Positions 11,121 to 23,700 of a stretch of DNA of 64,000 nt are shown here, piece after piece (the stretch's first letter is position 1; the number at the start of each line of letters is the position of its first letter). Both the position numbers and the translations under genes were made by a program. The notes beneath the pieces were generated by a model that was not told the origin of the DNA, ran no database searches, and was given only the letters and a program-made list of their open reading frames with translations. The stretch lies in assembly GCF_028769735.1 (NCBI RefSeq), contig NC_088188.1:682001-746000 (forward strand), in the 5' to 3' direction. Source of the DNA: Zonotrichia leucophrys gambelii. Its lineage: Eukaryota; Chordata; Aves; Passeriformes; Passerellidae.

Positions 11121-13845
11121 GATGAAGAATTACCCATGGATGAAGGGCTGCTGCAAGTCCAGATTAGAGGCTCTCACAGGCATCCCCACTTGAGCTGCTC
11201 AGCAGGGACTGGCAAAAAGCCCACTGCAAAATGTATAATAGCAGTGATGAGAGAGGGGACTGATGGGTGGCACTTCTGTCCCCAGCACTGCTGGGACCGT
11301 GGCTACAACTGCCAGAGCTCAGCCAGCACACTTGGAGCAGGAAGAACAATGCCATGTACTGATCCAAAGCAAAACCAGCTCACCTATCAGCTTAAAAACC
11401 CAATGATAATAAAATAAAAGAATTCTTTGATATACTGCAGTATTTATGCTAAGTATTGGTCCTGCTGACAAGGACAGATCTCAATCCAATTGCTGGTAGA
11501 TGAAGTTTCAGAATGGAATCAATTCCATCAAGCTTATGGGAAAAGTTGTCCTTTTTATTGATTGGAGTGTTTAAAACTCCATGAAATGGAGTACTGGAAT
11601 ACTTGTTTTAGTCCAGGTCTGAATACATGAATCTCCACAGGCTCTGGTAAGCAGAGCTGCCCATGGTGGCACACCCCAAGCACCCACCTGTTCCCAGGAT
11701 CAGTGACTTGGGCTCACAGACTCTCGTGTTCCAAGCTATCCTACCTGGGAGATGTGGGGAGGACAAGAGGAATCACCCCAGGGGACAAGGCCACCTGCCC
11801 TTACACTGCAGGGCCCATCCTGAGCTCCAGGGATGGCCTCAGGCCAACACAGAGCCACTGCCTCACTCAGCCCATGGCACAGAACCACAACCACCCCACC
11901 TCACCCACAGCCACCAGGAGAAGGTCACAACTTGTAAACTCTTCCTGGTCATGCAAGCCAGGAGTCAGGTCATGATTAAAATACCCTTGAAAGCATTTTT
12001 CTTCATATTTCAAAGTAATCATGGACTTCCTGAAGGCTGCTGAGGCTTCAGTTGCATTCCAAGGGGGAACATCTAGGTTCAATCATGGAATTGTTCCCAA
12101 GAGCTCAGACCAGGACACATAAATCAGCTCTCTGCAGGACTGCAGGGTTCAGGGAAAGGTGCCATAGCCAGGAATGCTCCTAACTGCACAGCACCATCCT
12201 GCAGCAGAAAAGCCCTCAAAAACACCCACATGTGGCCAGTGCTGGGCTGCTCCTCATGCCCATTGCCAGGGCAAGCACACAGCTGCACAGGGAGGATGCT
12301 GGAGGCTGGGCTCAGCCACAGAGGGACACAGGGAACACAGGGACAGATTATCCAGGCCTGAGGGACAGAATATGCCTGTGCCAGCTGCAAAGCAGGGCAG
12401 GAGACGTGTGAGGATAAGGTTACACAGGGCAGCAGGACAGAAACCAGAGCCCTGCTGGGACAGCAAATCCCCAAGGAAGAGCAGGAGGAGCAGCAGAGCA
12501 AAGGAGAGAACGGGCAGAGCGAGTTCAGGATTTCCTGAGCACAACTGCCATGGAGTCAAATCTCCCAAATGGTGAAGGTGGGGAGAATAACATGGAGATT
12601 TAGCCAAGCTCAGGGTTCTGCAGCAGCAGTTCCAGGCTGAGGAGATGAGGGACTTCACTTTGACTGGGCTGTGTCCAAGAGACTTATCACAGAAGTGGGG
12701 GAAAAAAAATAGGCATAGGAGGTGAGCAGGAGCAAAGGAGAGCTTTGCTTTTAACAGGGGAGAAGCTACACAGCATGGAGAAGGATTCAGAGGCAGCTGA
12801 GAAACTGAGCAAGGGGGCAAGCAGAATAGTGCAACAGGGAGGAACAGACAGCACAGGGGCAGAGATCAGAGGACAAACCAGAGGAGAACTTGTGCCTGGT
12901 GCAGGGAAAAGAGCAGAGTGCCAGGAGGAGTGCAGAGAGGCAAGAGGGATTGCTGACACTGTATTTGGATCTTCCCTCTCTAAAGAAATAAGGTCCTCTG
13001 CAGTAAAAAAGAAGAGGAAAGAAGGTTGGAGAAATCAGAGGGGTGCCTGGAGCAGCCACAGGCTTAATGCACAATAAAAGCAAAGCTCTGGTTTAGTAAA
13101 ACCCAGAGCAGCTCTGCCAGGAGCCCTGAGCCTGCACAGCTGTAGGCAGGCCTGGACCCCAGAGCTGCCATGGATGCACCACTGCCAAAAGGGAGAATGA
13201 ACAGGAGTCATTTTGGAAAAGGAAACACAAGAGGTAGCTGAAGATCACAGAGCCTGGGAAGAACAATGCAGACCCTGGGGCAGAGTTGCTGGTGGGAACA
13301 GAGGTCACTGAGCTGGGCAGGCACCACTGGAGCAGGAGCAGCACTGGGGTACAGGCAGTTTTGGGGTTTGTGCTGCTGAACAGGGTAGGACTGAGGACTG
13401 CTGAGGATGGAAGAGCAGTGGAAGCTTTGGAAGGAAAGATGCAGGAATGTATAAGAGGGTGTGGAAAGAGCTGGAGGGGGAAACAGGCAAACAAGACTAG
13501 ATCTTGGAGGAGGAAAACACCACTAAAATGTAAAAAATGCTGAACTCGATAGGCTGGGCCGGGGATACACCTGGAGCCAAGACCTGCCAGCCAACTCTGT
13601 GTCCGGCTCAGGGGACAGCTTAGCCTGGGGACACTGTCAAAGCAGTGTAATGACTACTTGTTTTGCAGAAGAGTGAAGGAACCGGGGAGGGGGAGATCCT
13701 TATGGCGCATCAAAGCTCCAGGACCATGTTCCCAGCAGCATTTTGTCTGCCCCATCCTTGCCTCTGCCACATCTTGCTCAGCCAGGATTCAGGAGAGATG
13801 GATACACATGTGAGCCAGAAAGCAGTTTATATACCATGTGCAAGA

Positions 13846-13905
13846 TGGAACAAAATTACCTTTAAGGTCCTTTTCAAACCTTGCATTATGTGAGTCTGTG
13901 AGATG
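13846..13905 (+). repeat. Possible CR1 3'-end remnant
   Basis: A 'tttaaggtccttttcaaaccttgcattatgtga' stretch resembles a decayed CR1 terminus in sense orientation. Nothing else of the element is visible. Confidence 0.4.
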
Positions 13906-14039
13906 GGGGTGCACAGGCAGATTCTGACAGACCCAAGCTGCAGGGTCCAGCAGTGTCACCCAGATGCCATCAAGGTGTATGGGATAATGAGGGAAGAGAA
14001 CAGAGCCCAGCACTCTGCCAGCAAACGAGCACTGCTATC

Positions 14040-14165
14040 CATCTCTGCAATGATTTTAAGCATAATTAATTTCAGCAGCCAGCCTGCCAGCTGACTCTGC
14101 TCTTTGCATTAATGACAGTGAGATCGGAGTTTCAAGGGGAACGCAATAACGGTGAAGGAAGCAGA
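14040..14165. promoter_or_regulatory. Putative regulatory element with POU/homeodomain-like sites
   Basis: AAGCATAATTAATTTCAG near 14,056 and CTTTGCATTAATGACAG near 14,103 combine TAATTA-type cores with an octamer-like TTTGCAT, in an otherwise GC-balanced region. It abuts a CpG-rich stretch (14,200-14,440). The function is inferred from motif density alone. Confidence 0.25.
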
Positions 14166-14719
14166 GGCAGGAGCAGGAGTTTTGCAGCTCATCTCCCCTC
14201 TCCTGCCGGGGCTGGGGCAGCCGGTGGCACCAGGTGGCAGCAGCACACCGGGGACGGTCCCCTGCCAGCTCCGCGTCGGGCTCGGAAGGAGCAGGGCCTG
14301 GCGGAGGCGCTGCCGTCCCCGCACGGATCCCTTCCCATCCCAGCCGGCCCCAGGCACCGCACACAGGGACAGAGTCCTCGGCCTTTTCCATGGGGGCACT
14401 GGAGGAGCCGCGGACCGAGAGAGCCCTGCTGCCCCCGTGCCATGCCCACCCCACAGGCCTTCCATCCCAAGCTGCCAGAGAAGGAATTAAAAGCCAAGGC
14501 CCCAAGCTGAACTCCATAACCAAGCCACTGACAGAGACAGGAAGCACAGCTTTGGCAAACATTTTCAAAGTTGCCTGTAATTCCAGCCTGTTGCTCTCCA
14601 GCTTTGTTTGCTTTTCTTTAAAAAAGCAGTTGGGACATTTCAAGGCTTTATTCAAGTGCAAACAATTGCCTGGTCCCTACCCAAAGCAGTGCAGCCGGAC
14701 CCATCCCAGCTGCCATGCA

Positions 14720-15075
14720 GGCTCCCCCTGCTCCCGGCTGCGGCTCGGCAGGGAGGGATGTGCCGGCCGGGGCTCTCCCTCACGCTACCCCGGCCCTCCC
14801 TGCACTGGCTCCCCCTGCTCCCGGCGTCCTGCAGCTCGGCAAGGAGGGATGTGCAGGCCGGGCTCCCCCTCATGCTGCCCCGGCCCTCCCTGCACTGGCT
14901 CCCCCTGCTCCCGGCGTCCTGCGGCTCGGCAGGGAGGGATGTGCAGGCTCACATGCAGGGATGTTCTCCCCCTCATGCTGCCCTGGCCCTCCCTGCACTG
15001 GCTCCCCCTGCTCCCGGCTGCGGCTCGGCAGGGAGGGATGTGCAGGCCGGGCTCCCCCTCACGCTGCCCCGGCCG
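14720..15075. repeat. GC-rich minisatellite, four copies of about 87-103 bp
   Basis: Units start at 14,720, 14,807, 14,897 and 15,000, each opening GGCTCCCCCTGCTCCCGG and containing the GGGAGGGATGTGC block. Spacings are 87, 90 and 103 bp; the third unit carries an extra 'tcacatgcagggatgttc' insertion. Long open frames through the array in several phases are repeat artefacts. Confidence 0.9.
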
Positions 15076-16839
15076 TGCACCGACTGCAGCTCAGCCTCAG
15101 CAAGGAAGCAGCAACAGCTTCAAGGAAACGGTGCCTGCACTGCCGAGGTCACATCCCAAGTCGCCAGGCCAGAGAAGTGCAGTCTAAACTGGTCTTTATG
15201 CAAACACTCAGTTCTCATTATGCACAGGGAGAATTCACCTTTAACTCCCATCAGCCTGGGGAGTCTCTGACAGCCACAGTTTTTTCTGAAAGGCAATCTT
15301 TGTGACTGCAGAAAAAACCTGAGATATGTGACCAAACACACCAAAAGGCTCTGAAATCCAAAGCCAAAGACCTGAAGCATGCCACTTCCCCTCCCTACCC
15401 CACTACAGATTTTCCCAGCCAAGCTCAGGGCTTTTCCAAGCACCCATGTCTAACACCCTGGCAATCAACATGTGGGTACTTTAAAATAATTTCAACCAAA
15501 CAGCAGCAACACAATGTCAGCCCTGTTATTATTACAACAAATGTAACTATTATTATTTTATACAAGTGCACAAACATACCCATGTGGTATTACTTTGGGA
15601 GTCCTAAGGTTTCTGAGGCATATTCCTGCAGCCAGAGGACAGGATGGATGGGGGGAACCAGGTAAAGGGCAGTCAGGACACCTCTGGCATCCAAAGAGGT
15701 GCCTGCCTGCAAGGATCTGGAATCTCCCCTGGGACAGTCAACAGAAACAGTGTCTGAAAGCAGAAAATACTGCTTTTACTGCAGGTGATCACAATAACAC
15801 TGCTGGGATTCACAGCCCTGTCACAGCCACACTCAGGTCCGGCTGAGGCTCCTCAGCTCTGGAAGCTCATGTTGCTGGCTGGAGGCAGACCCAGGCCAGA
15901 GCTCAAGTGCCACCATTCACCACAGGCAAAATTTCTAGGAAAACCTGTGTTCTCCAAGGGTAGCTTTCTTCCATAGGAATAAAATGAAGCATCTTTTAGT
16001 AACCCACATAAACACATATGTGAAAAAGCTGTGACCGAAACCATCAGCAGGTCTGAGAGGACAAGGAAGCATCAGGATTTATTCTCTTGACTCACCCAGA
16101 CCAAGCCCAGTTTCCCCAGCAGCCTCCTCACAAGGGACAAGGAGGATCCTGTGCCAGGCCCTGCAGCACTTGACCCTTGAAACGTGGCTGGGAACACACA
16201 GCTCTGCTGAACACCCCTCCCCACTCCTGGGGGAAAGCCAGTTCCTCTCCAAAACTTGCAATAATTGTGCCATCACAGGAAGAAACTCTAAAACAGAGCA
16301 ATGAACATCTGCTCAGGGCTTCTACCATCAAGCTACAGAAGACCACAAGAAGAGATGAAAACCCTTGAGAGTTATTAATAAGCTAAGAGCTCACTTTCAA
16401 TTGCATGTCCAACCTGAGCATGGTCAGAGCTGTTTGCTCCCATGGAAACCCTGAGTTTGCAGGCACTGTCTCCTGATGGTTTGTTATGTCTACAGCTTGA
16501 ACATCCTCCTTCCCAAGGAACCCTCTCAGGGTTTTGTGTTGCCACAGCTGCTCTTCACAACCAGGCAACAAGCTCAAACTCGGAAACTTGGCCTTCATGA
16601 AGCTTTTCTGGAGGTGGCATCCCTCCCAAAACCAAGCAAAACCTCACCTGGTGTTTAACAACTCCCCTTTCCCACCCCAAGCTCCCAAAGTTTAAGAAGG
16701 TTAAATCAGAGCCTTTGGTCTTTACTTTCCAAGTATCTGGAGCCTTTCAAACCTGGTTTGCACTTCAGCAATGGAAAATCCCACGGAGGTAGTGCCTCGC
16801 ACACTGACCTGCTTTCATTAATAACCTCACCTCAAAGGA

Positions 16840-17060
16840 TGCGGGCAGGTCAGCAAGTTCAGTTGAGCTTAAGTGCTCCCATCTCGTGCTCTCTCTAAGC
16901 ACGAGCTTAACTGCTTCTAAAAACAGCCCTGGCCACGCCGGCTGCTCCAGAGGCACTCACAGAAAGGGAAATCCCCAGCCAATTGATACAGGGGAAGAGA
17001 AGGCAATTTGATATATATAGCAAGTGCCCAGCTTATCTAGCAGCAAGAGCTGCTCAAATT
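16840..17060. promoter_or_regulatory. Putative regulatory element with hairpin and NKX/GATA-like sites
   Basis: A perfect 8-bp hairpin lies at 16,883-16,905: CTCGTGCT and AGCACGAG around a 7-base loop. Around it are NKX2-like cores (CTTAAGTG near 16,869 and CAAGTG near 17,022) and a GATA-like CTTATCTAG near 17,033. The motif cluster is suggestive but unproven. Confidence 0.25.
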
Positions 17061-20000
17061 CACACACCCTGTCCCTTCCCTGCTTCCAGCAGCATGAGGG
17101 ATGAGGGTGGGCACATGCTGAGCTCAGTACTGAGAGGAGCCAGAGGATTTGGTCTCATCTGCTGCAACTCACAGAGGAAACAGAGCCTGAGATTTCTTCC
17201 CCTTCATAATTGACTATAATAAAACTCATTGAGGATCAAATTCCTACCTCTACAAGGTTTAGGACAAGACTGCAATGCATCAGACTTTATCTAACCCAAA
17301 GACAAATCTCAGGAAGCATTGGGATTTTCATCATCTTTGCCCAAACACAGTTCCCTTCCTCCTGACAGGGCATCATTGACATGCACTGATGGAACCCCAC
17401 AGTCACCAACACCAGTGGCAGCTCTATCAGCAATTCTAGCTGAATCCAGGCTTTCCCCAACGCTGTGTTTGGGCTCCAGCCCGTGCTGCATCCTGGGCTC
17501 CAGCCCCACAGCTTCTGGAGAACAGGCAGAATGGAAAGCTGGGGCTGCAGCACTCAGTGAAACATCCCAGCTCCTATTGCTCCAGTATGAAGCCTCAGCT
17601 GTAGGGAGGAACAGGAGTGGCAGCACAGGGGCAGTGGGATCCCACCCGCTGGGCTGCTGCTCCCCAGGGAATTCCAAGGAGGAACTGGCTGCTCATTCCA
17701 GCTTCGGTTTTGAGTGCTTTGTCATTAGTAAAACATGCTGAAAATGTGACTTCCTCTGCCATGAGGCCTATTGAACCTTTTCACAGAAGTCTAAGGAACT
17801 TCCTCTTGTATTTCAATAAAAGACAAGCTCACAGGAAGAACAGTTCCTCTCATGCTTCTGGGAATTCCTCTAGTAAAAACACCTATTGAAGAAGGAACAA
17901 CACAGTGGAACAAAGAGAAAGGGAGGTGGGGGATTCACTTGTCCATAAGTCTGTGGTTTATTATAAAACAAAACTATTAATCCACTTCACAGCACAGAAC
18001 CACTTTTACTTCCTCTTTTGCCGCATTTAGCAATGGCAACAAAAGCTTTCTGCAGAATTTCCTAATGAGCTAAATCTGCACAGAACCTCTGCATTCAAGA
18101 GCTTCACATTAAAAAATAATCTCAATTTGATCTCCTTGCTGAACAAAACAGGCTCTGTCTAGGATCATCTTAGCCAGATCCAAAGGTGCTTAGCTACCCA
18201 CTTTGGTTTGGAAATGCAGACATGAGACAGCAGAGAGGGATCCATCTGCTCACTGGCATGCTGGGAAGAGTGGCACTCCCTGGAGAGCCCTGACAGATTA
18301 ACTTGGCAATTCCAGAAAGGGGAAAGAGCAAAGAACAGGGTAAGGAAGATCTGACCTCGAGGCAGCCCAAGGAAGTGCAAAGGACAGCAGGGAGGGATAT
18401 GAGTCTCTCGCTGGCACATCCAGCCCTGGCATCCACTTCCCAAGGATCTGCACCCAGCCTGTGCTGGCTGCCTGCCGGTACCGTGGCATTCCCTCTGGCA
18501 GCTGCTGCAATATGGCTCCAGGCTGCCCTGTAACAAGCACAGTACCTTGGATGCTGGGAGCCACAGGCTCCCCGAGGAACACTCAGGGGTATGAGTCAGC
18601 CAGAGGCACCAGAAAGGACGTGACCAATTCCTCAGGCCCATTCATTCAGTTCTTCTAATCATGTATTGTCTCAAAGTCCTGCAGAGGTTTCTATGCAGCC
18701 CCTGCTCCTCCCTACATCCATCAAATCTCAGCCTGAGGCAGCTCTACTAATTATCCCTTCCTGCACCAAGACTCATTCCTCACCTTCAGCAAGCAGCAAA
18801 GCTCCTCTCCAACACAGTTCTTTGTGCTCCCATCAGCTGTGGGAGACAAAGGATCTGCTCTTCCAGGGTGATAATCCCCAGTATCACCACATCACACAGA
18901 AACAGCCAGCATCCCTGTGGAAGGTTTATGGCAAAGATGAACTGTGCCCAGGTCATCTCTTGGAAAGACGCTGCCCCAAACGCCCCCCGTTGTTCTCACC
19001 AGGCATGGTGGACACCCACTCCAAGGATCCCAGGTGCCAGAGGGAACAGAAGTGGAGCTGTCACAAAGCAAAGCTGCTGCAGCAACAGCTCTGCTGAAGG
19101 GACCACTGGCACGGCCCTGAGGGATGGTGCAGTCCAGCAAAGATGCAGGGAATGCCTGGGACTCACCCTTGGGGATTTCTGCACCCCCCTCCAGTGCCTG
19201 GGAGTCTCCCACAGCCCCTTCCCTCACCTCAGCAGTTCTAAAGAAAAGATTCTTGTCATTATTCTTGTCATTATGTGCCCTTTAGGAGGCACCACAGGTT
19301 CAACATCCCCTAGCAAATAGGGACTTCACAGCACAAACCAGCAGTTCTCCTTGGAAATCAAGGGACTTTCTCTTCCTGCAGGCAGCAATTTCCAAACACG
19401 AACGTTCAGGGCACAGCACTAACAAACATTCAGAGGCCAATGCAATTTCACCTGAGTTGAGAGACAGCAAGGCCCTGAGCAGGGCAGCAGTGAGGGAGCT
19501 GGAGTGCAAAGAGGAAGGAAATGGTTATCCTGGGTATGATAAAGCTCCCTCAACATAGTAACAAAATTACTTTATAAAGGCACTGTACTCTGTGAGCTGT
19601 AGCACCAACCAAGGCTGGCAGGGTCCGAGCTGGCATCACTACCAAAATTCCCAATCAGCTGCTTACCAACCAGCTCAGCTAGGTTACAGCTTCTTTGGGA
19701 AGAGCCACTGCTGACCTCAGCTCATCCCTGCTCCTGCACATGGTGTTATTCCCTCTTTCTGCAGAAGGGAAAGGGGCAACAGGCAGATCCCTGGGCACTC
19801 AGTGGAAACCAGGTCTAGAGGAGATGTTTCCTTGCTACAAGCAAGATGAGAATTCTCATTGCCCAGACTCCCTCTCACTGCACCCACTGCCCCTGGCTGG
19901 GTTTGCACACACTTCCACGGCCTCAAGACATCACCTGTTTGTTAGAGAAGTGTGTAGACACAAGGAACCTTCTCATCTTAGAGAAGTTACCTCTTGTGAA

Positions 20001-23000
20001 GGGGTGGATATGAAAAGCACAAGCCAGGACTTCCTGATAACAAAATATTAAGCACTGGCACCTTCCAGGAGCAGCAGATCTTCCCTCCAGGTGATGAAGA
20101 GCCCAGTGCAGGTGAGACAGATACTTGCAGAGGACTGAGAAGAACCAGGCACATTGTTTGGGAGCACAAAGGATCCAAACACACAGAAGGACAAGCTGAT
20201 ACCCCAGAAAGAAGAGCCAGAGTTAATCCCTCTGCAGGGCTCCCAGCCATGCCACGGTCCATTGGGATTGGAGGAAATGGCTGCCCTGGAGCACACAGAC
20301 AGACACTCACCATGCCAGAAGTCAGCAGCACTTCCCCAAGTCACAAGGGCCACAGCTTTTAAAAAATAAAGCAGCACTGAACTATAGCATCAAAGGAAAC
20401 AAATCCCACATAGAGAAGACGTACGTCTCGGGCTGCAAGAAACCCTGAAGCAGCACTGGAGAGGGAATGTATGGCTGAAAAGGGTCCAGACCTACCCAAG
20501 GGCACAGGAAAGTTGACAAGAGGACACAAACCATGAACTTCAGCACAGCCAGAGGGAAGTTTAATACCCCAGGTCACTGGGAATGTACCACAGGCACAGC
20601 ATCCTCAGTGGTACATAAAGCAGCCTGAAAAACAAGTCTCTAGTGTTTCCAGAGGAGCTCACCAACTCCCACTTGGCTGTGTTTCTTCCCACCAAACCTC
20701 CAAATACTTCACAGCTGTCCTTCCCCCATCCCAGCACACACACTGTCCTGGCACATACAGGCTGCTCCATCCCACATCCAACCTCAGTGTCCCTGGGCCC
20801 CGTGCCTGAAGAGACTCATTTCTACTGCCCCAAGCCTGAACTCCAGGGCAGCACAGGCTTTTTGGCCTGTGTCCAGATGCCATGGGCTTGCTCCAAAGTT
20901 TTCAGCAGGAACAGAACATTTTAGCCTTTGGGAAGTTCAGTCTGCCTTTGGGAAGGAAGGCAGAAGTGCCTCTGGCATGGGCACAGCTGCAGGCCTGACC
21001 TGGGGGAGGCAGGAAGGGGGTGCTGTCTGGCTGGAAAGCAGAAGTGAATACAAGCCCAAATGATGCTGACTGGGGTGAGAAGCAACAACTTCAGGGCTCC
21101 TCACATCCTCCTAAAGCTCCTCCTGAGCACCCCAGGTCACGAGGCACCTGCAGTGAAGCTGCCAGGTGGTGCTGGCAGCCAAGCTGAGCTGCAGGAAGCA
21201 CGGGCATGACCCAGGCTCCAGGCTGGCAGCCTGCCATGCTCTCCCAGGACACCCTCAGTGAGACATTCTCCAAACTGGGTGTAGGTGCCCATAAATGAGA
21301 CACTCAACTGGACAGCACTGCTCTCGTTCCCATTAGAACAGTGAAACAGATCCCACCCAGCTCACACTGCTGTCCCTGAGTGCTGTGTGCCAGTCATGCT
21401 CCTGCTAGAAGGAGATTTCTGCTGAGTCCTTTGAAAGATTAAAAAAAAATTATTGCAAATCCAGGCAGCACAGTTGAAACAACAGAGACAACTGAATAGA
21501 TTAATGCTGGATTGCCACAAGTCACTCATCCACTTGGGGGAAGCTATCTACTTCAACAAGTTTCTAGAATAAAACAAACCAACAAAACCCTCTGAAGTTT
21601 CCAGAAGGAACAATGCAAACTGCAGCCGTCGCTGGCTCGGAGCGATCCCCAGCTTCAGCAGGGACCAGCAGGGAAAGGCTGGCAGAGCCCAAGCAATTGA
21701 ACTGACTGTAGAATAGAAAGGCTCTGAAGGTCCTTACCATAAAGCTGTCACTCACAGGCAGTGCCATGTCCAAGCACGTTCTGAGAACAATTCCACAATT
21801 CCATTTTGCAGTGAAGAACTGGTCAAGTTGGAAAAGGAACAAGGACTCCACTTCCCAGCCAGTGCTGTTCTGACAGCATGAAATGGCAGAAAGCTGAGCT
21901 CCAGAGAATACCCCACTGCAATTCTGGGCTTAAGTTCAGCTACAAGACTTTGCCCCCGAGCAGATAAGTTGTGAGCCATGTCTGCCTCTGTCTCTGCTGC
22001 AGGCACAGGCTCCTCTGAAGCAGGGAGGAGCTGGCAGTGGTCAGCAGCCTCAGCAAGAGTCACCAGATTTGGCTCTTGCTCCATCTCAGACAGAGGTACC
22101 CAATATGTCTTCTGTACTTTCCCACCTATCTTATTTCTAGCAAACCCCATTCCCAAGGCTTAGGAAAACCACAATGCTAACTGCCATCCCCCCTGTCAAT
22201 GCTGTGCCAATCTCTGTGGCAGGATCAGACCCACAGCCCTGCCAGAGACAGCGCAGTGTTTCTGTCCCCCAGGAAATAAAAGTTGGCAAAAGCAGAGCTC
22301 TGTCCTGCATGGCCGGGCCAGCCAACCATCCTGGGTGTGCAGTGCCTGGGATCAGCTCTATCTCACAGCTGCTGAGCAAACACTCCACCTAGAAGTGAAG
22401 CAACAGGATCCACGAGGGAAGGGAGATCAGGAATGCTCTCCACCACAGACTAAAGGGAATAAAGCGCCTAAAAAGCTCACAACATAAAAGGAAAGCTCTG
22501 AGGCCAGAAACTTGATACATGTTGAAACAGAATATACTGACACATAACTCTCCTCTCTTGGGATAGGCCCTGGGGCAGGCTTCTCCCTCTAGAAGAAGAA
22601 ATTTGAGGGCATCTCCCAACTGAGAAAGAGCAATACAAAATAATAATTAACAGCAAAGGCCTTGCCGCTGTTAAAAGCGGGAACTGTCGGATTAGTTCTG
22701 CTGGGCTCTGTCCCACTGAAGTCACCTCTGTGTGGAAAGGCCCAGGCTGCTCCCAGAGCCACCACACACAGATCACTGCACAAGGACATTGCAAACACAC
22801 CCCCTGAAAACCATCCCCACCCCGCTGGGAGAGGCAAACCAGGTATGTCAGAGCGACCAGAGGCTGCACAGCAAACCTCAGCATGTGTGTCAGAATGTCT
22901 CAGCAGCCCAGCATTGACTAAACTAGAGAGAAAGAGAAGAAAGTTGGAAATAGGTAAAGGGGAATGTGTGCAGCTCAAAGAGGACTCCAAGAGCTCAGAC

Positions 23001-23589
23001 TTTGATACAAGGTGCCCCAGTAGCAGCACAGGCCTCCTGGAAGGAACACAGGCTCATTTCAAACACGATTCAGGCACTGACCATGTCTCAGATTCATTTC
23101 AGTTCACACTCCCAGAAAAGAGCCGGTTTCCAGAGCTGTGCCAGCACATCCAGCAGCACTGCTGCTGCCAGAGCCTCCCTGTCAGTCCCCCTCTGAGGCT
23201 CTGGCTGCAAGGCCACAGCACCTTGCACCAGGGCAGTTCCTTCCACGTGGGAATTGCCCATCTCAAGGGAAAGCATCCCCCTTTCCTTGGATTCGGCTCT
23301 GGGCCACAACGTGTGGATGCAGTTGTACTCACTGCTTTGGACAGAACAGGCACCAAACCACCCTGGAAAGTAGGCCTGAGCAGGCATTTGCTATTTATAA
23401 GCCAATCAGCTGATCTCTCCGGAGGGAAATCCTACCCTTTGGGGCTGTTGGGAGTGTGTGGAACTGCGGGAATGTCAGGGAGGAACAGGAGGGAAGCTGT
23501 TACACTGGCCCAGAGCGTGCTCCAAGTGAGCAGACAAAATTCCTCCCTGCTCCATCACAGCCCCAGCATCCTCCTGAAGAACAGGCAGT

Positions 23590-23700
23590 GATTATGAGCA
23601 GGGATTAAAGTGTTATGCTAATTTGCTAAGAGCAAAGTAATTTTTTAAATAGCTCTCATCTCCATTCATCATTATCTAAAAAGGGCCCTGATCTAGTTCT
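23590..23700. promoter_or_regulatory. Putative regulatory element, octamer-like
   Basis: TTATGCTAATTTGC near 23,613 contains an octamer variant, next to GGATTAAAGTG and AGCAAAGTAATTTTTTAAATAG. The AT-rich block is bounded by ordinary sequence. Support is motif composition only. Confidence 0.2.

Larger units (their letters stand above)
5861..14030. other. Gene-free left flank, part 2
   Basis: No exon that I can defend is present. The stretch contains CR1 3' ends at 6815-6957, 7700-7995, 9288-9530 and 13846-13905, and an AT-rich, CpG-retaining block at 10,745-11,120 that looks like a conserved non-coding element. The remainder is unremarkable unique sequence. Confidence 0.55.

Noticed and set aside
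14234..15187. A 317-codon frame with Cys/Pro repeats
   Set aside because: It begins at a non-ATG codon, and its second half is the 87-bp minisatellite read in one of several open phases.
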